DNA from: Bifidobacterium bohemicum DSM 22767
GTDB lineage: Bacteria; Actinomycetota; Actinomycetes; Actinomycetales; Bifidobacteriaceae
Assembly: GCF_000741525.1 (NCBI RefSeq)
Contig: NZ_JGYP01000004.1
Span: 173,606-237,605, forward strand
DNA: 64,000 nt
Direction of reading: 5' to 3'
Shown here: positions 26,936 to 36,198 of the stretch, piece after piece
How positions within the stretch are numbered: the first letter of the stretch is position 1
Layout of the letters: each line of letters starts with the position of its first letter
Position numbers and translations under genes: made by a program
The notes under the pieces: generated by a model
The model's database searches: none
Told to the model about the DNA's origin: nothing
Seen by the model: only the letters and a program-made list of their open reading frames with translations

Positions 26936-29197
26936 CTACTTCACTACCGGGTTATACGTCTGGTCAGAATCTATTTCGGCACCATCGGAGACTCGCGTAA
27001 GCAGGGCCTTTCCGCCGACCGTTCCCGAATCGCCCGTGACCTTCACCTTGTACGTGATGATCAACGTCGATTGCGGCGACAGCACCATCGAAGGATCGTT
27101 GCTGTTGAAGCCAGTGTCGGTAAGGGTGAATTTCGAAGTGACGTCCCAACGGGGATCGGTGTCGGCATCGATGACGTGGCCGTTGGAAATGGTGTATTTC
27201 GCCCTGAACGAGTCGGGGACGAGACTGGCGCCGCTTCCCCATGTATCCTCCACGCGCACAGCAGGATTCTGGTATCCGGTACGGTCATTCGCCAACTTCA
27301 ACGTGTATTCGACGATCTGACCCTTGTGCACCCCGGTGTCCTGGAACGGATATGAGTTCTTGACAAGGGTCTCGTACCGACCGACGTTCTGGATGTCCGG
27401 CACGAAAGTGGCCGGCCAGACATACAACCCTCCTTGGACGCGCCCACCGGTCATACCGATTTTCGGCGACACGCATACGGGCAGACCCTCGGCACAAACC
27501 GTCTGGCCGTAACCTCGTCCGCCCAACGCGGCGCCTCCACCGTTTTCGCCCCACGAATAGATCGACCCATCCTCCAGGTTGAGGTTCGCCGCATCCTTGT
27601 TGCCACCCACCTTGGTCGCCTTCCTGTGCTGGGGATCCCGGGTCGGATCCCAGACCACGCCGACCCTATGGGAGCTGTTCCAGGGAGAGCTGCTGGCGTC
27701 CGGGGACAAATCGGCAAATTGTGCGCCACCGAGATATGCCTCCCCCCAGCCATAGACATAGCCGTCGTCAGTCACCATCTGTCCGGCATGGAAACCGGCA
27801 TTGATATCCACGATATGGTCGGCCGTGAAACGTCGACCCGTATTCGTGGTCGCGGAGAAAACCGATGGAGTGGCCGACCATACTGCATTGGAGTTCGCAT
27901 CCGAATCGGGCATGCCGACCTTATTGGTCGAAGCACCCCACACCCACAATTTTCCATGATCGTCGAGCAGACAACCGAATTGGTAGCCCTCGGCGAATTT
28001 CCTCAACCCATTCGTCCTGACCACATTGGTCAGAGACGGAACCTTGACCGGCGAATAGCAATAGGCGTCCATAGTGGAGGCACTCAACAGATAACAGGAA
28101 CTGCCGCTGTCTCTTCCCGACACCGCCTTAAGCTCATCGTCAGTCAAGCCTGAATTGCCGTCGTAATTGCGTCCCCAATACCAGACGTTATTGTCGGTAT
28201 CAACGGCATGGTACCCCTCGTACGAATTCGAAATATACTTGATCTTCACACCGTCCGGGAAACGAACCTGCGTAGGACGGGTGGACACCCCACCACTGGC
28301 ATCGAACGGGTAACCGGTCGAGCGGCCATTCAGCAGGCCCCAACTGCCAAAGCCGTTGCCCTGCTTGCCCACACCGCGCTGGCCGAAACCGTTCTGGCCC
28401 ACCGTCCAGACAGTGCCGTCCTCCTTAAGATAGGCAAACGCATATTCGTTGGAGGCAACGCTGACGACCTTGCTTTTATTGAGTCCCTGTGCGTATGGCA
28501 CACGGTCATTACCCGTAGGAAGCGGCGCGTCCGGCCCGTCAATGGGCTTCCAGGTATCATCCGATTCGTTCGGGTTCATCTGATTGACCTTATCGGGCAA
28601 GGCTTCAGGCAGGGCGGTACCGTCCTTGTACAGGCCAAATACGCCACCGGAAACCAGCGTCGCACCTCCTCCGGAGGCCTTCAAAGACGCACTGCTGGGA
28701 ACAGCAAACCGGGCACCCTGTGTGTTGTCGCCCCAACCATAAAGGTTGCCTTGTTTGTCCACGGCCATCAGGGCGTATGCGGAACCCGCGACACTGGTGA
28801 ATCCGTTCACGCCCTTTATCACTGCAGGCCTGTTGTTCAACGTATGGTTTCCGCAATCACGAGTAATGCTCCCACCTGGCTGATCGAGGGTGTAGGAAGC
28901 CCCGTTGACGGGATTCGAGGAACTGGAACCGGACTGCCCTGCATTGCCGATAGTGCAAACGTTGTAGTAGCCCCAAACCCAGATGTTACCACCTTTGTCC
29001 ACCGCAACCTGGGTATCCAGGGCATACGTCCCCCTGACGCCGGCACCATCGGTGAACGTCTCCTCAGGGGAGGAGATTACGACCCTACGTTCATTCACGT
29101 ACGCCGCATCCGCCACACCACAGAAGGAAAAAAGGAGTGCCGTGACGATTGCGGCTGCGACAATCCTTATGGAACCGTTTCTCCAGTGCCCGTTCAT
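26936..29197 (-). CDS. Exported RCC1-repeat (seven-repeat) protein with DUF11-like tail
   Basis: The 753-residue protein has a signal peptide (IRIVAAAIVTALLFSFCGVA, residues 10-29). Seven RCC1-type repeats follow, with cores GNIWVWGYYN (70), GNLYGWGDNT (150), GTVWTVGQNGFGQRG (261), NNVWYWGRNY (336), GKLWVWGAST (415), GYVYGWGEAY (479) and GSIYSWGENGGG (544). Seven repeats suit one complete beta-propeller. Residues 605-753 resemble a DUF11-type beta domain. There is no LPxTG motif, hydrophobic anchor or basic tail; it ends SDQTYNPVVK. It is last in the pilus operon and overlaps the upstream gene by four bases. It could be a tip or matrix protein retained by binding another subunit. Its ligand is unknown. 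Confidence 0.8.
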   Translation of the reverse strand: MNGHWRNGSIRIVAAAIVTALLFSFCGVADAAYVNERRVVISSPEETFTDGAGVRGTYALDTQVAVDKGGNIWVWGYYNVCTIGNAGQSGSSSSNPVNGASYTLDQPGGSITRDCGNHTLNNRPAVIKGVNGFTSVAGSAYALMAVDKQGNLYGWGDNTQGARFAVPSSASLKASGGGATLVSGGVFGLYKDGTALPEALPDKVNQMNPNESDDTWKPIDGPDAPLPTGNDRVPYAQGLNKSKVVSVASNEYAFAYLKEDGTVWTVGQNGFGQRGVGKQGNGFGSWGLLNGRSTGYPFDASGGVSTRPTQVRFPDGVKIKYISNSYEGYHAVDTDNNVWYWGRNYDGNSGLTDDELKAVSGRDSGSSCYLLSASTMDAYCYSPVKVPSLTNVVRTNGLRKFAEGYQFGCLLDDHGKLWVWGASTNKVGMPDSDANSNAVWSATPSVFSATTNTGRRFTADHIVDINAGFHAGQMVTDDGYVYGWGEAYLGGAQFADLSPDASSSPWNSSHRVGVVWDPTRDPQHRKATKVGGNKDAANLNLEDGSIYSWGENGGGAALGGRGYGQTVCAEGLPVCVSPKIGMTGGRVQGGLYVWPATFVPDIQNVGRYETLVKNSYPFQDTGVHKGQIVEYTLKLANDRTGYQNPAVRVEDTWGSGASLVPDSFRAKYTISNGHVIDADTDPRWDVTSKFTLTDTGFNSNDPSMVLSPQSTLIITYKVKVTGDSGTVGGKALLTRVSDGAEIDSDQTYNPVVK

Positions 29198-29886
29198 CGT
29201 GTCTCCCCTTTCACCAGCAGCATCAGGCCGGTTGTGGTCCCGTTGTATACATTCATGTCGTCCTTTGCAATCGTCGTATCGATGTATTCCTTGATGACTA
29301 AGGTTCTGGTCTCCCCTTTTCTCATCGAAACCGGTAACTTCACTTGAAGATATCCAGGTTTCGCGGGGTTATTGGCCCTTTCGTCGGACAAGTCGATGTT
29401 CCCGTCCGTCCCCAACTCGCCGGTCCACAGCCTCGTCGAACCATTGAAGACGGAAAACCTCATTTGGGTGAAAAGATCAGGATAATACCGGTTGTTGGGC
29501 AAGGTGCCGCCGACGTTGCCGGAGGTGGGCAGATCCCTGCCCTTGATCTTCATGTTCGGATTGGTGTCCACGAATTTGATGGAGATTCTACCCACCTGAT
29601 TCTTCGTGGACGTCACTATGACGTTCCATTGTTGCGATTCCGTCGAGAGCGGATCCACCAGCCGGACCTTCACCGGATCATTGACCGTGCCCGATCCGGA
29701 AGGTTTCGAAGCGGGATCAGGACCGGTGGCGGCCTCGACCCTGATGTTGAAATCATTGTCGCCCGCCCCGTCGGCACCGTTCGCCCAAACGGTTCCGGAC
29801 AAGACAAGCCCGGTCACCAGCGCAACAACCGCCAGGACGACCGCTGCCGGTACCGCGAATCTGAGCTTGATATAAATCCCGTGCAT
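29194..29886 (-). CDS. Small exported protein of the pilus operon, perhaps TasA/CalY-like
   Basis: The 230-residue protein starts at ATG 29886. It has one hydrophobic N-terminal segment (VPAAVVLAVVALVTGLVLSG) and no cell-wall anchor. The mature part contains VNDPVKVRLVDPLSTESQQW, DLFTQMRFSVFNGSTRLWTG and LPVSMRKGETRTLVIKEYID. The order (a subunit-like LFxQMxFxVxxG stretch, then a G-E-T segment) recalls biofilm fibre proteins of the TasA/camelysin type, but the similarity is weak. It overlaps the RCC1 gene by ATGA, so the two are probably made together. No recognised catalytic residues. Confidence 0.55.
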   Translation of the reverse strand: MHGIYIKLRFAVPAAVVLAVVALVTGLVLSGTVWANGADGAGDNDFNIRVEAATGPDPASKPSGSGTVNDPVKVRLVDPLSTESQQWNVIVTSTKNQVGRISIKFVDTNPNMKIKGRDLPTSGNVGGTLPNNRYYPDLFTQMRFSVFNGSTRLWTGELGTDGNIDLSDERANNPAKPGYLQVKLPVSMRKGETRTLVIKEYIDTTIAKDDMNVYNGTTTGLMLLVKGETR

Positions 29887-29946
29887 CTAGCCACCTCCAT
29901 ATGAATCACGTTGAGTTTGATGTATACGTTTGTAATGCAGTCATCG

Positions 29947-30915
29947 TCACTTGCTGACAGGCCGCATGTGATGTGCGATGATCGCCTTTTTATTGTCCAG
30001 AAGGAAAAACGTCACCAGTGAAAACACCACCATAAAGGCGAGCGTCACAAAGACGACGAACCTGGAATCCTTTTTTGCATCCTTCGGATATGGCACAGGA
30101 ACCGGCATCTCGGCCCGTACCCCCGAGACGAGCAGTCTATGCGTGTTGACCCCATAAGGGGTGCATGTCATCAGAGTGGCTCGATCCACACCGGGCTCAA
30201 TCCTCAGACTGCCCGTATCGTCGGGTTCAATGACCTTAATCCGGTCAACCCGGTAAGCAATGGTGCGATTCATGGACTTGATATAAAACGGATCGCCTGT
30301 CTTCAGTTCATCGAGCCTGGTGAACATCAGGGCGTTGACCAGACCCCGGTGGCCTGTGATGACGGTATGGGTGGATTTGCCCCCCACAGGAAGTGAGGTG
30401 CCGTATAGATGCCCCGCTCCCGAAGCCAGAGATTCCTGCGAGGTTCCGTGATAGACGGGAAGATCGACGGAAATCTTCGGGATGAACACAGAACCCATAA
30501 TCCCATCCCCCTGATTGAGCAGACTCTGGTATTGCGTATCCTTTTCCGATTCCGTCTGGGCGGACGACTGCTTGCCCCTGAAGGGGTCCACGGCCTCCCC
30601 CATCACCGGCTGACCCGATTGGACGAGGGCGGCATTGTATGCCCTTGCGTTCTTCAACGCCACTTCAGCCTGAGGATAGGGCCAGTTGGAAACAGCGCGC
30701 GAAGAGGCCTGTGCCAGACGATTCTGTTCAAGGCCGGAAACATACTGGCGGACAAAGGGATACGCGATGATGACGAGCCCCAACATGAGGATGAAGATCG
30801 ACAGGAATTTCAGCCAGACGTCGCTCCACGCCCTTTCGTGTTCGACAGCGGATGCTGAAGGGCGTTCTTCGTGTCTGCCCTTGAAAACCAGAATTTGTGA
30901 AGAATCACTTGTCAT
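29947..30915 (-). CDS. Class C (pilin-polymerising) sortase
   Basis: The enzyme cross-links pilin subunits at the cell surface. It has 322 residues from ATG 30915 (a TTG at 30951, immediately after the pilin stop, is possible). An N-terminal membrane helix (FLSIFILMLGLVIIAYPFV) and a C-terminal one (FVVFVTLAFMVVFSLVTFFL) flank the domain, as in class C. Active-site residues are His in TVITGHRG, Cys in ATLMTCTPYGVNTH and Arg in THRLLVSG. DPFRGK and similar upstream segments may form the lid. It follows the backbone pilin gene directly. Confidence 0.95.
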   Translation of the reverse strand: MTSDSSQILVFKGRHEERPSASAVEHERAWSDVWLKFLSIFILMLGLVIIAYPFVRQYVSGLEQNRLAQASSRAVSNWPYPQAEVALKNARAYNAALVQSGQPVMGEAVDPFRGKQSSAQTESEKDTQYQSLLNQGDGIMGSVFIPKISVDLPVYHGTSQESLASGAGHLYGTSLPVGGKSTHTVITGHRGLVNALMFTRLDELKTGDPFYIKSMNRTIAYRVDRIKVIEPDDTGSLRIEPGVDRATLMTCTPYGVNTHRLLVSGVRAEMPVPVPYPKDAKKDSRFVVFVTLAFMVVFSLVTFFLLDNKKAIIAHHMRPVSK

Positions 30916-30951
30916 TGAAGAACGCTCTTCCGCAATCCCATTAACGATCAA

Positions 30952-32700
30952 TCAGAAAGTGGTCTTGTTGCCGTCGACAACGACCTCATCCTTCTTGCGG
31001 GCATGTAGGTAAAGCAGGCCACCGCCGAAGACCATGAGCAGGCCGACAGCAATCAGGAAGGTGATGCCGTAGGAACCCGTCAACGGCAGCTGGGTCAGCG
31101 ATTGAATGTTCTGCACCTTGAATATGCCCTTTGATCCATCCTGCAACGACGCCAAACCAGGCGTATCCTTACGGGACAAGGTATACGCAAGCGTATCCAG
31201 GCTCTTATCGTCCTTGTAGGTCGCAGTGATGGAGGCATCGAAATCGGTACCGGCAATCAGCTTATACTTGCTAGTGGCATTGTGATCCACATCCTTGGTC
31301 GGGGCCTGAGTCTCAGTGATCGTATACGTTCCCTCACTCAGGCCGTTAATCTTGATCGCACCATCACCGGGAGACTCAACGTAGGCGTTTCCTCCGGTCT
31401 CGCCCGGCAGGGGGGTACGGTAACTGCCGTCCGCCTGCTTAACGAAGGTCAGAGTCTTGCCGTTGGCGGCGAGTGTGAACCGGGCGCCTTCCAAGGGCCT
31501 GTCCGTAACCTTGTCGACTTTGTTGACCTGCAGCTTGTAGGTGTACACGTCCGTTTTGCCTTCAGGAGTCGTGGATGTCCTACCGTCTGACGAAGCATTC
31601 GGATCATTCGTGAAAGTGACCTTTGCGTCATTGTGCACCGTACCGGCAGGAACGTCAGCGCCATCTGGATACAGCACACTGATTGCCTCATCATTGAGGA
31701 TCGCATTGTACGTAATGACGATCTTCTTGCCTGCGAGGCTGAAATCACCGGCATGAATCTTATTCTTCATATAGGCACTCAAATCGAAGGTGAACGAGAA
31801 CGGACCTGGATTAGGGTCCACCGTTGGTGATGCGTCGATCGAGTAATCAGTACCGGAAGTCAACGGCGTGCCATCAATCTTGACGACGGGATCCATGCGA
31901 CTGGCGCTGTAGCTCAGACCTTTGGAAAGGGCATCCGAAACCTTCAGCACATATGTGCTTTCCTTGTAGTTCGTATAAGTAGGGACGGTCGTCTCAATCT
32001 TGAAATCCACCAGATCACCGACATTGTAACTGGGCTTGCTGGTGCTCTTCGCCGGCTTGCCAGGGTAGTTCGCCTTGACCGCAACCGTATCGGTCGCACC
32101 CTTGGGCTGCTGGGCATCCGTCAAACCGCCGACCTTGGTGCTGACCAGAATCGGAAGCGTGTTCAGGGTGCCTTCGGCAGGGTCATCGACATCCATGATC
32201 AAATAGATGCCATCCTCCAGCCCGGTGAATTTGGCGACGTTGCCGTCCGAGGTAGCTGAAATCGAGCTGCCGCCGATGGCACCGGTGATCTTTTCGTTCT
32301 GCGCAAGCTTCATGACGAAATCACGCAAGGTTCCGGCATAGGCTTCCCCGGTTTGCGAATCAAGCATATGCTCCGCGACATACGCCATCGGATCGTCAGC
32401 CGTGGTCCTGCCGATGTCCGTCAATGCCTTCGATGCCGCCTCCTCGATATCTTTGTTGTCAACGGTGTCGACAGACAACGATGTGGGGGTCTGGCTGGTA
32501 TCAACATTGTCGTAGTCGGCAAGCTTGAGCGCCTTGTATGTACGGCCCTTCGTGGCCTCACCGGTAACACTGATCGAAACATCCGAACGACCGGTCCCAT
32601 TGGCGGCATTGGCCGTCCGTGCCCCTCCGACAGCCATGCCCATTGCGGCGACAGCCGCAACAAGCGAGGCGAGGAGCTTCTTTCCTGTTGTATTCCTCAT
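30952..32700 (-). CDS. Backbone pilin, isopeptide-forming fimbrial protein with LPLTG anchor
   Basis: The 582-residue protein starts at ATG 32700 with a signal peptide ending in ARTANA. The middle holds a fimbrial isopeptide/D2-type domain (VGDLVDFKIETTVPTYTNYK and GKKIVITYNAILNDEAI). A pilin-motif-like VKANYPGK near residue 210 could supply the polymerising Lys. A SpaA-like Cna B domain (about 390-530) has LQVNKVDKVTDRPLEGARF and an E-box-like GTYTITETQAP. The end is LPLTG (538-542), a membrane helix and RKK. This is the classical substrate of the adjacent class C sortase. Confidence 0.94.
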   Translation of the reverse strand: MRNTTGKKLLASLVAAVAAMGMAVGGARTANAANGTGRSDVSISVTGEATKGRTYKALKLADYDNVDTSQTPTSLSVDTVDNKDIEEAASKALTDIGRTTADDPMAYVAEHMLDSQTGEAYAGTLRDFVMKLAQNEKITGAIGGSSISATSDGNVAKFTGLEDGIYLIMDVDDPAEGTLNTLPILVSTKVGGLTDAQQPKGATDTVAVKANYPGKPAKSTSKPSYNVGDLVDFKIETTVPTYTNYKESTYVLKVSDALSKGLSYSASRMDPVVKIDGTPLTSGTDYSIDASPTVDPNPGPFSFTFDLSAYMKNKIHAGDFSLAGKKIVITYNAILNDEAISVLYPDGADVPAGTVHNDAKVTFTNDPNASSDGRTSTTPEGKTDVYTYKLQVNKVDKVTDRPLEGARFTLAANGKTLTFVKQADGSYRTPLPGETGGNAYVESPGDGAIKINGLSEGTYTITETQAPTKDVDHNATSKYKLIAGTDFDASITATYKDDKSLDTLAYTLSRKDTPGLASLQDGSKGIFKVQNIQSLTQLPLTGSYGITFLIAVGLLMVFGGGLLYLHARKKDEVVVDGNKTTF

Positions 32701-32821
32701 TTTGCCCTTATCTCCTTATTAAAGACGGATTTACAAGCACGGGCCCGTTATAAATCCGTTTACTTCTCAGAAGCCATCCATGGGAATGAACGGCAGTGCC
32801 CCCTCAAACAGTCAAGGGAAG

Positions 32822-35640
32822 TCATGCAGTCTGGCGATAACGCTTTATCAGAACCGCCACGATAATGAGCGCGATGCCGGGTATCAGAAGCAATGCCATC
32901 AAAATCAACCGACCACCCGACATCGGCAGATCGAACACGGGGATGAAGACCTTCACGGAAGCCTCGGGTCTATCCGGACTCTGCGCGGAGGTCACCGAAT
33001 TGACCAGATTCGAATTCCTGGCCGCATCGTTCTTGACGTTCATCACATAGGTGATGGTGACGACTTCAGCCGGTTTGATGCCCGACGTGTCACTCCATCG
33101 CAAATACCCGCCAGAGGACTCAGGCTGCGCCACGACGTGGCCAGCCACTGACGAGACGGCCTTAAGATCGGTCGGCCCCTCGCCATTCGTCAACACATCG
33201 GACAAGTCATCAACGATGCTGGCATTGTAGAGGGTTACGCCCGTTTTGTTGGTGTAAGTGATCTTGTAACGAACACTCTTGCCTCTTGCGACCTGGGCGA
33301 TTCTGCCCCCTTGCGCATTTTCGGGCACCTTATCAAGGCCGACGTCACCGATCGAATTGACAACGTCGCCCGCATCGGGACCACGATCATTGATTAGACC
33401 ATTTCTCATGGCTTTGTCACCACTGGCGTTATCGCTCTTATGGGTGTGAATAGGAACCAAGATACTGACCTTGGCCCCGGATTTCAGCGCCCCGGACCAC
33501 GTCAGTCTATGGGAACCCGTGTCATACTGAACGGGTCCAGCCACTGCCGGATCGACAACGACATGGTCGGCATTGAAATCGGCGTCATCGATGACTGCGG
33601 ACATATCATCCGTCACGGTCGCCACCGGTGAATCCGTATCCGTGGCATTCGCTATGGTCAACCGATAGGTGTAGTCCTGATCACGCCCCAATACGGCGTC
33701 CGAGGGCAACACATGATCTTTCTTGTCCGCAATGCTCTTCTGAACGTCGATCTTGCCGAGTTTATGTTCGGTCACAGGCCTGTCGTCAGAGCAGTCAGAA
33801 GCAAAGTGATTCCTGACAATCGAATTGTAGTAGGAGGCGTCCTGACTCTTTTTGACGGTCATCTTGTAACCCAAAGAGACCGAACCTCTGCCCGGGACGC
33901 TGCCGGACCAATTCAATTTCCTGCTTGTGGCATCAAATGTCGGAAAACCGCTACCAGTGGAACTCAGATCGGTGATCTGCGATTTATCCGCATAGCCCAA
34001 GACCTCAGAGAGGTCGTCAACAACCGAAGTGAAGACCGGGCTCGTCCGAGGATTCAGATTGTTTATTTCAAGACTGTATGAAATCGTCTGGCCAGGAAAG
34101 ACACGTTTCCCGGTGACCGGATCGGCAACCTTCCTGAGCTCGAGCGGCAACTGATCCTCAAAAAGATAGATGTAGTCGAGCCCTGTGACCAGCACCCGTT
34201 GATGCCTGGCCTTTTTCAGAACGCCATCCACTGTCGTCTCAGAAGTATGGGAAAAGGCGACTATCGCACCTCCAAGTAGCCCTTGGGCGCCCAAACGTGA
34301 ATCCGTATATTCGAATGGACTTATGGACTGCCGGTATTGTATGCCTTTCGAAGTCACCGCATAGCCGGCAACACAACCGGCTACCCCATCATCGGACTGA
34401 TAGGATACATAGAGTGTGTCATTGCCTACATTCGATACATCTACAGCGAGCGCACCGCCGACATAGGTACCGCCATCTACGGCAATTTCACTCTCTTCAG
34501 CCCCTGTCTTAACATCAAAGGTCAGGACACGACCCACCTGTCGCTTCCAAACGGAATCGGAATCGCAGGAGGGGTTTCCGGCATAGAGTTTCTTTCCGTC
34601 CGAACTGAAAACAAGCGAGCGCCCCAAACCGGCGACACTTGTATCGTCAGCAGGAGGATACGAGCCTTTTGCCATATCAACGGTAAGGTCGCGGGTAAAG
34701 GAACCGCCATCAAACATCTGCACCAGACCGGTGATATAGCCCCGATCCCCGGCGGCGGTGACATATCCGGGGGCGCCGAGTGCCCAATGGCCTGATGCGA
34801 GCGCAACGGTTTGTCCGACCAAGGCGCCTTCCCGAATCGACGGATCCGACCGTGGGGCCAAGAGCGGAACCGCCGGATCAGAAGAAGCCGACACATTGAT
34901 TGCAAAGGCCATTCCGGCGTCTTCACGGTCATCGACTGTCGAATTGGGAGCCCCGACAAGCAGGTTGTCCCCGTTCAGTGCAATGGACTCCGCAAAATTG
35001 TCCACTGCATATCGTTCCCCATCAGCCGGCTTTTCGATGGTTGTCAGATAAGCACCGGATGAATCATAAACAAAAACCTGTTGCGACCACTTCGCTGAAA
35101 CCACGACATACCGTTCGTTCATGGCCACGCCATAACCGAACCCTGAAGCATTGGATCCAGAGGGAGGCGTCAGCAGAACCGTTCCGGACGGTCTGCCGCT
35201 TTCATAGTCGTTGTTGCCGGTCCACTTCGCAGTATCGGTCTCTTTATCCTCGTAGGAGCCGTTGAAGGTTTCCAGCGCAACCGCTCCGTCCCCGACCTTA
35301 CCCGGAATACCTTGATTGACGACATAGGCCAATTTATTGTCATATGCGGCAGCACCGTAACCCTGTCGATCATTGGACGATTCACCGAATCGCGCCGTCT
35401 CGCCCAGCTTCGGAAAGTCCTTATCGACGATGGAGCGAGCAGATAGACGCGACAACTTTATCTGCTTCGAAGACACTGCTGAAACAGCGTATTCACCATT
35501 TCCGTCACGCATCCTTGCGTGAGCAAAAACAGGAACGGACAGGACGGTCATCGCAACAACGACCGCCAACGTACCGCAAAAAGTTAGAAGCTCATACCCC
35601 CCCCCCGATAAACGGGAAGACGGGAACCTGACTCACTCAT
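32822..35640 (-). CDS. Phase-variable surface adhesin of the pilus operon (OFF in this sequence)
   Basis: ATG 35640 (or in-frame GTG 35652) opens MSESGSRLPVYR and runs into a G10 tract (35597-35606 on the forward strand as C10). With ten G the frame stops after 18 codons. With 11 or 8 it continues as YELLTFCGTLAVVVAMTVLS, VPVFAHA, a perfect signal peptide, and into the 915-codon open frame, giving about 939 residues. Residues 60-460 contain propeller-like repeats (GYGVAMNERYVVVSAKW, LVGAPNSTV, WALGAPGY). Three DUF11-type domains follow, one starting VADPVTGKRVFPGQTISYSL. The end is LPMSG, a membrane helix and KRYRQ, a variant sorting signal. It is the first gene of the operon and probably the tip adhesin. 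Confidence 0.87.
35597..35606. repeat. Homopolymer tract C10 (G10 in the coding strand), phase switch of the adhesin gene
   Basis: Ten G residues in the coding strand follow codon 11 and part of codon 12 of the adhesin. The tract lies between the start codon and the hydrophobic core of the signal peptide. Confidence 0.92.
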
Positions 35641-35652
35641 TCGAAATTTCAC

Positions 35653-36073
35653 GGTCCTGCCTCAGTACAAAATACGGTCAACGTTGTCAATGCTTTTCGC
35701 ATTGCGTCTCACGGTACACCAATAACGCGATACGTACAACTTTCCTTCCGTGATTCGAATTCTGTTTTTGCATGGCGAAATCCAGTCAGACAGCGGGTTT
35801 CAACGGTTGCAACATACCGGTGCGCATCGGAGTGTCGCATGCGGGCTTGCAGGCGCAACGGCAGGGTGCATCCATGTCCGCGGTCTGCACGGGGCGGGGA
35901 ACCCGGCGCCACACCGGATTTCACCACTGAACGTCGACGGACAAAATCGAGAGCGCAGCAAATGGTGTTTCAGTCCACCGACCAACTGCATCCAGCTGAA
36001 ACCAACCGAGTACCCACAATCTCGGACGAAACCGGCCGCCCAATACCACCGCCGCCTTCACAATCCACGACCG
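35653..36073. other. Intergenic region upstream of the pilus operon
   Basis: The region lies between the pilus operon start and the pyruvate oxidase terminator. It must hold the operon promoter. The frames crossing it (for instance 35750-36184 forward) show no family resemblance. I see no other structure. Confidence 0.4.
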
Positions 36074-36111
36074 CATAAAACGCCGCCATCCGATATCCAC
36101 GGGTGGCGGCG
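36074..36111 (-). terminator. Terminator after the pyruvate oxidase gene
   Basis: On the reverse strand GCCGCCACCC ... GGATGGCGGCG followed by TTTTAT forms a stable hairpin about 90 bases after the stop. Confidence 0.75.
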
Positions 36112-36198
36112 CCCGGCGCTTTCGCGTCGATTATCCCGCTCGATCAGTTCGTTCGATCATCTCGCATCAGTCACCTTGGACTGATTCCTCGGCCTTGA

